Notes: generated by a model from the letters alone, not told the origin. DNA of 64,000 nt from Pseudobutyrivibrio ruminis (GCA_015057315.1 SVER01000012.1:1-64000), one strand, 5' to 3'; shown: positions 30,812-40,366, numbered from the stretch's first letter. Numbers and translations: made by a program.

Positions 30812-31498
30812 TTAATCTTCGTATTTTATAGGGTCAACTGTTCCATTTAATTCAAAAGCCTTTTTTCTATCGATGCAGGTACCGCATCTGCCACAAGCCT
30901 TATCATGGCCTTCGTAGCAGCTCCAGGTAAGCTCGTAAGGTACATTTAGCTCAAGTCCCATCTTCACTACACCTGCTTTATTAAGCCCAATGAATGGTGC
31001 CTCTATTTGTAGCTGTTTGCCACTGCCCTCATAAATTGCAGTGTTCATGGCGTTGTTAAAATCACTGGAGCAATCCGGGTATGCATTTCCTGCCGCATCA
31101 TCTGCATGAGCGCCATAATATATCTTAGAGCAGCCCTTTGAAAGAGCTATGGCAGCTGCGCTTGAAAGAAACAAACCATTTCTAAATGGTACATAAGTAC
31201 TGACAGGCTTGCCTTCTGTCTCCTTTAACTGTTCATCATAAGCCCCCTCTGGAATCTCTCCATCTGAATGCTTAAGAAGTGTGCAATCACTAAACTGAAA
31301 CATTGTAGATAAATCAAGGGTAATATGCTCTACCTTGTAATAATCGCAAACTGCATCTGCAGCCTTTATTTCTTTATCATGTCTTTGTCCATAAAAAATA
31401 GAAAGACCTACCACATTTTCATTTCCATATTTTTTTACTGCAAGAGCCAGACATGTGGTGCTGTCCAATCCTCCGCTAATAAGTACTAATGCTTTCAT
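30812..31498 (-). CDS. queC: 7-cyano-7-deazaguanine synthase
   Basis: LVLISGGLDSTTCLALA, SCYEGHDKACGRCGTCIDRKKAF. Confidence 0.94.
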   Translation of the reverse strand: MKALVLISGGLDSTTCLALAVKKYGNENVVGLSIFYGQRHDKEIKAADAVCDYYKVEHITLDLSTMFQFSDCTLLKHSDGEIPEGAYDEQLKETEGKPVSTYVPFRNGLFLSSAAAIALSKGCSKIYYGAHADDAAGNAYPDCSSDFNNAMNTAIYEGSGKQLQIEAPFIGLNKAGVVKMGLELNVPYELTWSCYEGHDKACGRCGTCIDRKKAFELNGTVDPIKYED

Positions 31499-31507
31499 TT
31501 CTTCTCC

Positions 31508-32080
31508 TTATAATAATCTTTGTAGTAAGTATGAATCTGTTTTAAATCTGCCTCTTAAGGTTTGAGTCTGTGTCTTGGCACCTGCATTTTTTATGCCTCT
31601 TGCTGTCATGCAGGAATGACTTGCTTCAATAAATACAGCCACATCCTCCGAACCTGTAACAAGTGTAATTACTTCTGCTATATCATTTCCTATTCTTTCC
31701 TGAAGCTGCAGTCTTTTGGCTGCCATATCTGCAATTCTTGCAATCTTTGAAAGACCAATTACCTTTCCATTTGGAATATAGGCAACGCTTACCTTCATAT
31801 CATACATAAGTGCAAGATGATGCTCGCAATAGGAAAAGACCTCTATATCCTTTACGAAAACCAAATCCTGATTGTTTTCATCATAGTAATCCTCATCAAA
31901 GGTCTTATTGAACATATCTGCAATCTGCTGATTGCTGTAGTTCATTCCCTCAAAAACCTCTTCATACATTCTTGCAACTCTGTCCGGCGTCTCCTTGAGT
32001 CCTGGTCTGTCTGGATTGTCCCCAAGTGCAATCAATATATTTCTGACACTTTCTTTTATAAGCTCTTTATCTATCGCCAT
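31508..32080 (-). CDS. folE: GTP cyclohydrolase I
   Basis: [42 protein letters not shown]. Confidence 0.94.
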   Translation of the reverse strand: MAIDKELIKESVRNILIALGDNPDRPGLKETPDRVARMYEEVFEGMNYSNQQIADMFNKTFDEDYYDENNQDLVFVKDIEVFSYCEHHLALMYDMKVSVAYIPNGKVIGLSKIARIADMAAKRLQLQERIGNDIAEVITLVTGSEDVAVFIEASHSCMTARGIKNAGAKTQTQTLRGRFKTDSYLLQRLL

Positions 32081-32095
32081 TATTTTTCCTTTCTA

Positions 32096-32764
32096 CTACA
32101 CACCTCTTTTATTTGGATCCCAAATAAATTTGTGAAGCTGAAGCTGTAATCTTATGTCATTTCTTTTGTGCGTAATCAGATAATCTACCATATCAGCCGG
32201 TTCAATCCTGCCGAATACCGGGCTAATTAGTGCTGTGCATTTATCGGATATACGATACTTATCAACTATTTCACATACCCTATCAAGCTCACTAACATCA
32301 GAGCACACAAACTTGACTGTATCCTTGGATTTAAGATATTTAAAGTTGTCTGTAAGCATCCTATCTTCCATGCCAGAGCCTTTAAGCTTGTAATCAAGTG
32401 TAAAAGCTGGTGGATTATCAATCTCTGCAAATGGATGAATATCTACACTTCCATTAGTCTCTATCTCAATAATAATATCCTTATGTGCTGCGAATGCCTC
32501 TAACAAATCAATCGCATTATCTGCTAGAAGAGGTTCGCCACCAGTAAGTGTTACTCGTTTCACACCTGTAGAAATTACATAAGATACAATCTCAGCCTCT
32601 GTCATCTCCTCTGCCTTTGCATCTTCGGTACAGGCCCACCTGGTATCACAATAGCTACATTTAAGATTGCAGCCCCTAAGCCTTACAAAAACCGCCAGCT
32701 CTCCTGCATGTTGCCCTTCGCCATTTATGCTTACAAATTTTTCCACTACATGAAATACTGACAT
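32096..32764 (-). CDS. queE: 7-carboxy-7-deazaguanine synthase (radical SAM)
   Basis: FVSINGEGQHAGELAVFVRLRGCNLKCSYCDT, LTGGEPLL. Confidence 0.93.
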   Translation of the reverse strand: MSVFHVVEKFVSINGEGQHAGELAVFVRLRGCNLKCSYCDTRWACTEDAKAEEMTEAEIVSYVISTGVKRVTLTGGEPLLADNAIDLLEAFAAHKDIIIEIETNGSVDIHPFAEIDNPPAFTLDYKLKGSGMEDRMLTDNFKYLKSKDTVKFVCSDVSELDRVCEIVDKYRISDKCTALISPVFGRIEPADMVDYLITHKRNDIRLQLQLHKFIWDPNKRGV

Positions 32765-32773
32765 TACATCCTC

Positions 32774-33196
32774 CTACCTGCTGTAGCTTGCCATGTTATT
32801 AGGAGTCTCGTAGACAGTAACCTCTGCCACATTAAATCCATATTTTTCAGTGAATCTATCATAAAAATACTTTGAAAAGTTTTCTGCTGTAGGTCTAAAA
32901 TCTACTATTCTCATAAGAAACCCCTCTTCATTAAGGGCTGCTACTGTGGCAGGCTTTAGGGTATCCTTTTCGTAAATAAAAGTATGGTCAAAGAAATCTG
33001 TCTCTTCCTTAAGAGCGGCTTTCACATCTCCAAAATCTACAACCATGCCTCTTTGTTGGCCATCAGGCTTTAATTCATCTGATTTAATTTTTAAAATCAC
33101 TCTCCATCTATGACCATGTAGATTAGAGCATTTGCCCTCATAGCCTGATAAAAAATGAGCACCATCAAAGGATGCTTCTGCAGTTAAGTAATACAT
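32774..33196 (-). CDS. queD: 6-carboxy-5,6,7,8-tetrahydropterin synthase
   Basis: FDGAHFLSGYEGKCSNLHGHRWRV; YETPNNMASY. Confidence 0.93.
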   Translation of the reverse strand: MYYLTAEASFDGAHFLSGYEGKCSNLHGHRWRVILKIKSDELKPDGQQRGMVVDFGDVKAALKEETDFFDHTFIYEKDTLKPATVAALNEEGFLMRIVDFRPTAENFSKYFYDRFTEKYGFNVAEVTVYETPNNMASYSR

Positions 33197-33231
33197 TGAA
33201 TTCCTCCTGAACAGGACGTGAATTTTCCCAA

Positions 33232-33261
33232 AGAAAAAGGCTTTAGAACATACCTACAGCC
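33232..33261 (-). terminator. terminator-like hairpin in queD leader (candidate expression platform)
   Basis: minus strand AGGCTgTAG-gtatgtt-CTAaAGCCT followed by TTTTCTTT. Confidence 0.5.
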
Positions 33262-33285
33262 TAAATTAATCATAAAGAAAAAATA

Positions 33286-33330
33286 GTCCTGGTTTTGTTT
33301 AGGGACAGGATGGTACAAACGAACTGTCCT
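33286..33330 (-). promoter_or_regulatory. preQ1-I riboswitch aptamer upstream of queD-queE-folE-queC-queF
   Basis: minus strand AGGACAG-TTCGTTTGTACCAT-CCTGTCC-CTAAACAAAACCAGG: P1 stem, UUCG-starting loop and A-rich tail TAAACAAAACCAGG, matching the H-type pseudoknot layout. Confidence 0.82.
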
Positions 33331-33379
33331 ATTTAATTTGCTTCTGTATGATAAACCCTTTTTTAGAATAATGCAACCG

Positions 33380-34099
33380 CTAATAGCCAATATTATTCAC
33401 TATTCCAACTGATACATAATTGTCAGTGATTGCTCTAAAATCTGTACCTGGTTCATTCTCTTCATTATAATGACCATTTACCATGTATCGCATACCACCG
33501 TTATCAAGCTTTTCCACCTCATCATAGGTGTCCTTATAAAACATTCCTCTTGATATCTTTCTATCATAAAGAATGCCTTTGCAATCAGCCAGTGCACATC
33601 CAGGAAAGTTCACATTGTGAACAATTCCAGGAGCTAGAGGTGTATCAATTAATTTCTTTAAAATCTGTTTTACATATTTGTCAGTTACCTCATGACAATC
33701 ACAGGCTCCCTCAGATAATGCTATGGCATGATACCCCTGAAAGGCTGCCTCAAAAGCCGCTCCGCATGTGGCGGAATACTGAATATCAGATGCCACATTA
33801 TATCCATAGTTAATCCCTGAAAGTACCAAGTCAGGCTTTGCAGGCATTACATTAAGCCCACCTACTCGTACACAATCCCCTGGCGTGCCACTGCAATAAT
33901 AGGCATGTACACCCTCTATCGGAAAATCTTCGCATGGATAAATATCTATGGTGCTATGCAATGTGATGCTATGGCTTGCTGCACTTCTTTGGCTCTCTGG
34001 TGCTACTACCCACACTTCCCCAAATTCTTTAGCTGCCCTTGCAAGACGCACTATGCCATCAGAACTAATTCCATCATCATTTGTAATTAGTATTCTCAT
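33380..34099 (-). CDS. surE: 5'/3'-nucleotidase SurE
   Basis: MRILITNDDGISSDGIVRLARA, VLSGINYGYN. Confidence 0.93.
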   Translation of the reverse strand: MRILITNDDGISSDGIVRLARAAKEFGEVWVVAPESQRSAASHSITLHSTIDIYPCEDFPIEGVHAYYCSGTPGDCVRVGGLNVMPAKPDLVLSGINYGYNVASDIQYSATCGAAFEAAFQGYHAIALSEGACDCHEVTDKYVKQILKKLIDTPLAPGIVHNVNFPGCALADCKGILYDRKISRGMFYKDTYDEVEKLDNGGMRYMVNGHYNEENEPGTDFRAITDNYVSVGIVNNIGY

Positions 34100-34112
34100 T
34101 CTATTCTCCCGT

Positions 34113-34871
34113 TTAACCTAATTTCTTTTTCTGCTGACGCCCAGTAATCTTAACCAAGATTGGATATGGCACAAGATGTAAAAAAATTGCTGCAAGCTTC
34201 ATTGCAAATGAAGGAACAATTATAAGCTTGCCCTTTTCGATTCCTCTTATAGCCTCATCAACACACTGATTAGCACTTATTCCCTTTAATGCAAAAACAA
34301 CATCAGCTCTTTCATTAAATTCAGTATCAACTGGACCTGGACAAAGTGCACTTACCCTTACCGGGCTTCCCATTTCTTTAAGCTCCATTGCAACAGCCCT
34401 TGTTAGGCTGGTAACATAAGCCTTGCTTGCATAATATGTAGCCATATATGGACCTGCTGGAAGCAGTCCAGCTGAGGATGCTACATTTAATATACGTCCA
34501 TGGCCATTAGCATGCATTTTCTGAAGAATCCCTTTGAACAAAATATGCATGGCCATATCATTAACCTTTATCATATTAACTTCTTTTTCTATATCTGTTT
34601 CCAGAAATGCCCCGGCGAGGCCAAAGCCTGCATTATTTATAAATATATCAATATCTTCATCTTTGAGTGCCTCTAACAATTCAAAGCATTGCTTCTTTTT
34701 GCTTAAATCAAAGGAGTATATCTCTACAGGAACCTCCAACTCTTCCTTAACCTGCTCCATTCTATCAGTTCTACGTCCAGTTACAATAAGTCTGTAGCCT
34801 AAGGCCGCATATCTTCTAGCAAACTCCATTCCAATACCTGATGTTGCTCCTGTAATAAGTGCTGTTTTCAT
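34113..34871 (-). CDS. short-chain dehydrogenase/reductase
   Basis: MKTALITGATSGIGMEFARR, NNAGFG, YYASKAYV. Confidence 0.85.
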   Translation of the reverse strand: MKTALITGATSGIGMEFARRYAALGYRLIVTGRRTDRMEQVKEELEVPVEIYSFDLSKKKQCFELLEALKDEDIDIFINNAGFGLAGAFLETDIEKEVNMIKVNDMAMHILFKGILQKMHANGHGRILNVASSAGLLPAGPYMATYYASKAYVTSLTRAVAMELKEMGSPVRVSALCPGPVDTEFNERADVVFALKGISANQCVDEAIRGIEKGKLIIVPSFAMKLAAIFLHLVPYPILVKITGRQQKKKLG

Positions 34872-34947
34872 AACTGCCTCTCCTTTTCTTGCCTGTTTAA
34901 CTAGTTTCATATAACTATTTTAAAGAATATGCACTTATAAATCTATA

Positions 34948-35206
34948 GGTTCTTGTTTTTCATCAGAAAAACAAGAACCGGACATAGACCAATATTTTCT
35001 GAAAGAAAATATTGCTTGGCAACGCCAAGTTCTTGTGGGCTTTTTCCTTAAGTAGCCCACAAGAAGTCATAGATTCTTGAAAAACATCAGTTTTTCAGGA
35101 ATCGTAAATACCATCAAAATAGATTTATCTATTTTGATGTCCTGCAAAGCAGGATTCTTGCTGATAATTTCATTGTTCTATCAGCAAGAAGTCATCTTTT
35201 TATGAC
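34948..35206. repeat. array of about nine contiguous hairpins (palindrome array)
   Basis: stems at 34948-34979, 34990-35014, 35015-35029, 35030-35065, 35072-35103, 35112-35139, 35140-35154, 35155-35190, 35191-35206. Confidence 0.9.
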
Positions 35207-35237
35207 CTCTGCATTTATTTTCTACTAGAACTATATT

Positions 35238-35564
35238 TTTAAGTGAAATTACCACTCATCTCCAATCCACTTAAATAATATAAGTGTAATTTATTCTTTT
35301 TAAAAATCCACTTATCACATATTTTTAAAATGTAAGTGTTTTTCGCTGTTTCCCTTATAAAGCTTACTATTTTCCTTTATTATTAGGTGTTTTAATATAT
35401 CATTATTATTCCACTTAACTTTTTTGTAAGTGAATTTTAGTGTACAGCTAATAACACTTAAAAGTCACCTTAAAAAGTGCGTTTTCTATGATGTTCATCA
35501 AAATCCACTTAACTTTTTTTCGAAGGGCATAAGCGCTTTTTTATTTTTCAGAAATACACTTAAC
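35238..35564. repeat. cluster of TTAAGTG(GAT)/(ATC)CACTTAA motifs in both orientations
   Basis: CACTTA at 35269, 35309, 35412, 35455, 35507, 35557 and TAAGTG/AAGTG at 35240, 35281, 35333, 35427, 35475. Confidence 0.7.
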
Positions 35565-35588
35565 ATTTTCCAATCTCCTTTTTAAATT

Positions 35589-36203
35589 TTAAGACTGCAT
35601 ATTAAAAACAGGCATGGCATCTATCACTTCCTGCAATGGAGTCCATGACATAACATCAAAATCGTCGTCTTCATCAATTCCATTACCTAAAGTACCTTTG
35701 TCATCCTCATCCTTTGCCCTCTTTTTTGTCTTTATTTTATCCTCAGTCACATCCTCCTTTTTATCAGGAAGATTTTTATAGCCATCTGACTTTTTGAATT
35801 CCTTTATTACTTCATCCATTGCTGCCACAATCGCAGCCTTATATGGATCCTTGTCAGAGATTCCATTCAGGGCATGAAAGATTATATCGTTTACTTCCTC
35901 TTTAGAATCCGCCTTTTCAAGCTGATGTTCTAAAGCCTCTGCCATTCTTCTAATTCTTAAATATTGCTGATATAACTCGGGATTATGTTCCTTAAGATAT
36001 GTTTCTTCCTTAGATGTTAGCCGCTTTCCACTTTTGATCTTTGCCTGGATTTTCTCCATCATTTTAGAATCATCTTCTTTGTTAGCCATGGTAGATTGTT
36101 CTTTAAGTCTTCTCACCACATCAGTAAGCTGATTTGATACATACTGACCTGATTTGCTCTCATTATTTAATTTCATTGTTCCTAAATCAAAAGATATCTG
36201 CAT
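35589..36203 (-). CDS. hypothetical charged helical protein
   Basis: 205-codon ORF, Lys/Glu/Asp-rich, SD upstream. Confidence 0.6.
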   Translation of the reverse strand: MQISFDLGTMKLNNESKSGQYVSNQLTDVVRRLKEQSTMANKEDDSKMMEKIQAKIKSGKRLTSKEETYLKEHNPELYQQYLRIRRMAEALEHQLEKADSKEEVNDIIFHALNGISDKDPYKAAIVAAMDEVIKEFKKSDGYKNLPDKKEDVTEDKIKTKKRAKDEDDKGTLGNGIDEDDDFDVMSWTPLQEVIDAMPVFNMQS

Positions 36204-36221
36204 AGCCTTCTCCTAATAAAA

Positions 36222-36251
36222 AAGGTTCATGGCATATCATCCATGAACCTT
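36222..36251 (-). terminator. terminator of the FliD-like gene
   Basis: AAGGTTCATGG-atgatatg-CCATGAACCTTTTTT on minus strand. Confidence 0.85.
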
Positions 36252-36278
36252 AAACTTCCTTACATATTCAAATAGCTC

Positions 36279-36914
36279 TTACAACATTACCCCTTTGGCA
36301 TTGTAATTGCCGGAACCCATAGCAAGTGCTTTATTTATAATTGTATCGATTGAATCCACTGCACTAGCAATGTTTTTATAATAGCTGGATGTGCTGCCAA
36401 GCAAAGCCTTTACATCCTCAGGCTTTGCAGCTGCTAGCTTTTCCTGGTCTACCACAAGCTTATTGTCAGAGCCTAGGCTAATTCCAATATTTTCAAACTC
36501 ATCCTTTTTAGCTTTAAAGGCTTCTTCAAACTCAGTCTTAAAGCTGTTATTTAATGCGCCGCCGCATTTAGTTAAGTTTGTTATGGCGCTGTTGTAGGCA
36601 GTTACAAAGTTGCTAACGCCTTTCAAAAGTCCAGCGTTATCATATTCTTTCCCTGCTTCAGCTTCATACAAGGATTTGTCATCAAGCTTTTCTAAAGCAT
36701 CTAAAAGATTATTTGCAGCCTTGTCTACATTTTTGTATTTGCTGTTGGAACCATCAGCTGAAAGCCCCATAGATTCCATCTTCCGCTGGAATTTCAAATC
36801 ATTGTTAGAAATGATTTGGTCAATAAGGGCATTACCACTCTTTTTACTGTTTAGCATCGAAAGCAAGCCTTGATTACTCTGATAATATTCCATTGAATTA
36901 TGTATCGTACTCAT
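36279..36914 (-). CDS. short FliD-like (flagellar cap/hook-associated) protein
   Basis: GLLKGVSNFVTAYNSAITNL ... ENIGISLGSDNKLVVDQEKLAAAKPEDVKALLGSTSSYYKNIASAVDSI resembles FliD C-terminal domain. Confidence 0.6.
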   Translation of the reverse strand: MSTIHNSMEYYQSNQGLLSMLNSKKSGNALIDQIISNNDLKFQRKMESMGLSADGSNSKYKNVDKAANNLLDALEKLDDKSLYEAEAGKEYDNAGLLKGVSNFVTAYNSAITNLTKCGGALNNSFKTEFEEAFKAKKDEFENIGISLGSDNKLVVDQEKLAAAKPEDVKALLGSTSSYYKNIASAVDSIDTIINKALAMGSGNYNAKGVML

Positions 36915-36946
36915 CAAAACCCTCCTTACATCATTTGCTAAATCAT

Positions 36947-36974
36947 ATATCGGAGAAGTAATGCCACAAATTAA
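36947..36974 (-). promoter_or_regulatory. candidate sigma-28 (FliA/SigD) promoter
   Basis: minus strand TTAA-N16-TCCGATAT upstream of the FliD-like gene. Confidence 0.6.
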
Positions 36975-36992
36975 TAGTAAAGTTTACAATAT

Positions 36993-39482
36993 TTATTCTG
37001 CCTTAGTAACCTCATCAAATTCCACTATAGCTTTAAACAAATCTCCATCAATCTCAAGCTTCATAGCTCCTCCCATAGATTCAGTAAGGCTCTTTGCTAT
37101 AGAAAGGCCCAGGCCATTACCATCTGTGTATCTGGATTTGTCTCCTCTAACAAATCTTTCCATAAGCTCATCTGCAGATATATTCAGCTCGTTTTTAGAT
37201 GTATTTCTGAATACAAATCTAACCTTGCCATCTTCTCTTTTCAAGTCAATATAGGCTCTAGTATTGGCTTGGGCGTATTTAACTATATTGGACATAAGAT
37301 TATCGAAGACTCTCCAAAGGTAACGATTGTCTGCCATCAAATAAATGTCCTCTGATGGAAAATCTGTTACAACAGTAACATTGCCAGCTTCAAGTCTCTC
37401 AGCGAACTCACCAATTGACTGATTTAATAGTACCCCCGCATTAATGCGCTCAATTGTAAATTTGATATTTCCAGTAGATGCCTTAGATGCCTCTATCAAA
37501 TCCTCAATAAGCTTTTTAAGGCGGGCCGACTGGCGGCTTAGCACCTCTAGATATTCCATAGCCTTTTTATTATCAAGCTTCTCTTTGCTAAGCAAATCCA
37601 CATAATTAATTATGGATGTAAGAGGTGTTTTGATATCGTGAGAAACATTTGTGATAAGCTCTGTCTTCATTCTCTCACTTTTGGTGCGCTCATCTAGGGC
37701 TACGTTGATTCCTTCCTGAATCTGATTCATTGCCAAAGCGTGCTCTGCCATAAATAGTGGCATTCCATTCAGCTCTACCTTGGCAGATAAATCACCAGCT
37801 GCAAGAGATGTGGCTGTTTCTTTGATTCTTGCATAGCTAACTAAAAGCTTGTGCAACACTACTGCAAATGCAAGCTTTTCTATGGCCCAAAACATTCCTA
37901 CACCTGCTGGATCATTTGAAGTCATAATTACGAAATACTCAATTATCGTAATTACGATAAAGATAGCCCATATTCTTCTGGTCCATTTGATATTCTTTCT
38001 AATTTTTATTGACTCCTGGCGTACCACCTCAAGCTTACTTTTGAACCAGATTATAAACCTATATGTATAGGTATGCTTGAAGAATCGATGTAGCTTTACA
38101 TTTACAGCTAAGTTTGCAGACCACATAAGCCCTATTGTCATCATAACAGCCGCAAATATTCCAAACACCGCAATTGTCATTCCTATAGAAAGATTGCACT
38201 CTCTCATATAAGAAGAACAGCTATATATAATTGCAAATATGATATATTCAAAGATTAAAAATAGCCAAAACGCTGCATCGGTCCACATCCATCCAATCCA
38301 GCCTGCCTGGATTTCAGAAGAATTCTTTCTGTGACCTGCGGCACACATAAACAATACATAGCAAATAATCGAAAGCACAAATGCTAAACCTGCCACTATC
38401 GGAAATACGAATTTCATATCCTCAGCAAAGCCTATAAACCATTTGGCCTGACCATAAAAATCAACATTACCATTGTATGGTGTCTTAGGGAAGCATACAA
38501 AAGTATACGCCTCAGTATCAGAGCTAGATTCATATACTCCAAATTCCGATACACTATCAAATGAAGCGTTTGCATCTACAAGCTCAGATAGGGAGTCATG
38601 CATCGGTGAGAAATCTGCCACATATTTGCCAGATATCATAGCGCTCTCGCCCTCATCTGTATATATCTCAAAAACATACCTAGAATTAACATCCTCTAAA
38701 GTACCAAATGCCATATCATCTATATAAAGATAATCCTGATCGCCCCCACTTGTATCTGGAGTTACCTGTTCATCCTCTATTACATAGGTTGTCTCATCTT
38801 CTTCATTTGAAGAGTCAGTAACTACCTCAAGCACATTATTTTCCCATATTTTCTTATAAACAATATTAGCTGCTGAATTTAAATCCTCATTACCTGATTC
38901 CTCATCTAGCCCATCTACTCCACAATAGTAATATTCATCATTTACCCCATAAAATTTACCATTGCTATAAACATACGCCTTCTGACCAATAGAATCATAG
39001 CCGATACCAGCGATCTGATATGTATTATAAACTTCATTATAGCTATCAACTATCTGATTGCCTGACCATAAATCAAAAAATTTATCACTTAAAATAAACT
39101 CTGTGTCAGAGCCAATGTGAAAAGTTCTTACATAGGCATTATCCGGCACTACGTTCTTACCAAAATTCTTATATTCATAAATGGACTCATCATCTAAATT
39201 CGTATTTTCGTTATAAGCGCCCTTTATGATTCCATAATAGCAGTTCATATCCTTTAGCTTATCTTTGTTAAAGTCATCTTTGTAATCAGATAATGCTAAA
39301 GCGGCATATCCATTTCCTGCCATTCTGTTTACGCTATCATAAAATTCATCCTTCCTGCTTGAATACAAGCCCAAGCTTTGAAAGAATGCACAAACCAGTA
39401 GTGATATCACACTGATAAATGCAAATATAGAACATCCTATACCAAGTAAAATCTTACTGAGATTATTGTAAAATATTTTCAT
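36993..39482 (-). CDS. sensor histidine kinase with large extracellular N-terminal region
   Basis: ELITNVSHDIKTPLTSIINYVDLL, HATPase GNGLGLSIAKSL; start at ATG after AGGAGG. Confidence 0.9.
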   Translation of the reverse strand: MKIFYNNLSKILLGIGCSIFAFISVISLLVCAFFQSLGLYSSRKDEFYDSVNRMAGNGYAALALSDYKDDFNKDKLKDMNCYYGIIKGAYNENTNLDDESIYEYKNFGKNVVPDNAYVRTFHIGSDTEFILSDKFFDLWSGNQIVDSYNEVYNTYQIAGIGYDSIGQKAYVYSNGKFYGVNDEYYYCGVDGLDEESGNEDLNSAANIVYKKIWENNVLEVVTDSSNEEDETTYVIEDEQVTPDTSGGDQDYLYIDDMAFGTLEDVNSRYVFEIYTDEGESAMISGKYVADFSPMHDSLSELVDANASFDSVSEFGVYESSSDTEAYTFVCFPKTPYNGNVDFYGQAKWFIGFAEDMKFVFPIVAGLAFVLSIICYVLFMCAAGHRKNSSEIQAGWIGWMWTDAAFWLFLIFEYIIFAIIYSCSSYMRECNLSIGMTIAVFGIFAAVMMTIGLMWSANLAVNVKLHRFFKHTYTYRFIIWFKSKLEVVRQESIKIRKNIKWTRRIWAIFIVITIIEYFVIMTSNDPAGVGMFWAIEKLAFAVVLHKLLVSYARIKETATSLAAGDLSAKVELNGMPLFMAEHALAMNQIQEGINVALDERTKSERMKTELITNVSHDIKTPLTSIINYVDLLSKEKLDNKKAMEYLEVLSRQSARLKKLIEDLIEASKASTGNIKFTIERINAGVLLNQSIGEFAERLEAGNVTVVTDFPSEDIYLMADNRYLWRVFDNLMSNIVKYAQANTRAYIDLKREDGKVRFVFRNTSKNELNISADELMERFVRGDKSRYTDGNGLGLSIAKSLTESMGGAMKLEIDGDLFKAIVEFDEVTKAE

Positions 39483-39499
39483 ATTATCCTCCTGATGAA

Positions 39500-40201
39500 T
39501 CAATCATCAATCTTGTACCCGTGCCCCCAGACAGCCTTTAGGTATCTTGGGTTGGCACTGTCATACTCTAATTTTTCTCTGAGATGTCTGATGTGGACTG
39601 CTACAGTGCTTTCCGCACCTATAACTGTCTCATTCCAAACCTTCTCGTAAATGTCGCGTGGTGAGAGAACTTCACCCTTATGTGTCATAAGAAGCTTTAA
39701 AATATCAAACTCAAGTGGTGTAAGATTAACAAGCTCTCCGTCAAGAGTTACTTCCTTGGATTTATCATTAAGCTCGATGCCACCGATAGCAAGCACACTG
39801 CCATCTTCTTCCACCTTACCTGTAGATGCTCCAAGAAGTGTATATCTTCTAATCTGAGATTTAACCCTTGCCATGAGCTCCACTGGATTAAAAGGCTTTG
39901 TCACATAATCATCAGCACCGATTGTAAGCCCCATTACCTTATCCGCATCCTCACTTTTTGCTGTAAGCATAATGATTGGCACATTGGAAAATGTCCTGAT
40001 TTCTGCCATTGCAGCGATACCATCCATTACCGGCATCATTACATCCATAAGGATAAGCTTGATATCAGCCTGTTCCTTCATGACATCTACAGCCTCTTTT
40101 CCATTACCTGCGCTAACAACCTGAAAGCCTTCGCTTTCCAAATAGATTTTTAGAGCTGATACAATATCTGGCTCATCATCACATATAAGAATTCTGTTCA
40201 T
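39500..40201 (-). CDS. OmpR-family response regulator
   Basis: receiver ILICDDEPDIVSAL/LILMDVMMPVMDG, winged-helix C-term. Confidence 0.93.
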   Translation of the reverse strand: MNRILICDDEPDIVSALKIYLESEGFQVVSAGNGKEAVDVMKEQADIKLILMDVMMPVMDGIAAMAEIRTFSNVPIIMLTAKSEDADKVMGLTIGADDYVTKPFNPVELMARVKSQIRRYTLLGASTGKVEEDGSVLAIGGIELNDKSKEVTLDGELVNLTPLEFDILKLLMTHKGEVLSPRDIYEKVWNETVIGAESTVAVHIRHLREKLEYDSANPRYLKAVWGHGYKIDD

Positions 40202-40317
40202 AGTTTCTCCCTGTATACGTATTGGCTTTTAAATAAGCCTTATGATTAATCACAAACTTATTCTATTGTATATTATTTTAAGTTCCAATAGGGTAAATTA
40301 TTAAGATTTGTTTAAGA

Positions 40318-40347
40318 AAAAAGGGACTGCAAATTGCAATCCCTCCC
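40318..40347 (-). terminator. terminator after signal peptidase gene
   Basis: GGGATTGCAA-ttTGCAGTCCCTTTTTTC on minus strand. Confidence 0.65.
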
Positions 40348-40366
40348 AGAGTAGATGAAATCATAT

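Noticed and set aside
33184-33390. 68-aa minus-strand ORF upstream of queD
   Set aside because: Lies in the preQ1 riboswitch leader; apparent ORF is incidental.
34948-35206. CRISPR array interpretation of the repeat-rich region
   Set aside because: No constant direct repeat with uniform spacers; units are contiguous hairpins with variable cores, and no cas genes nearby.
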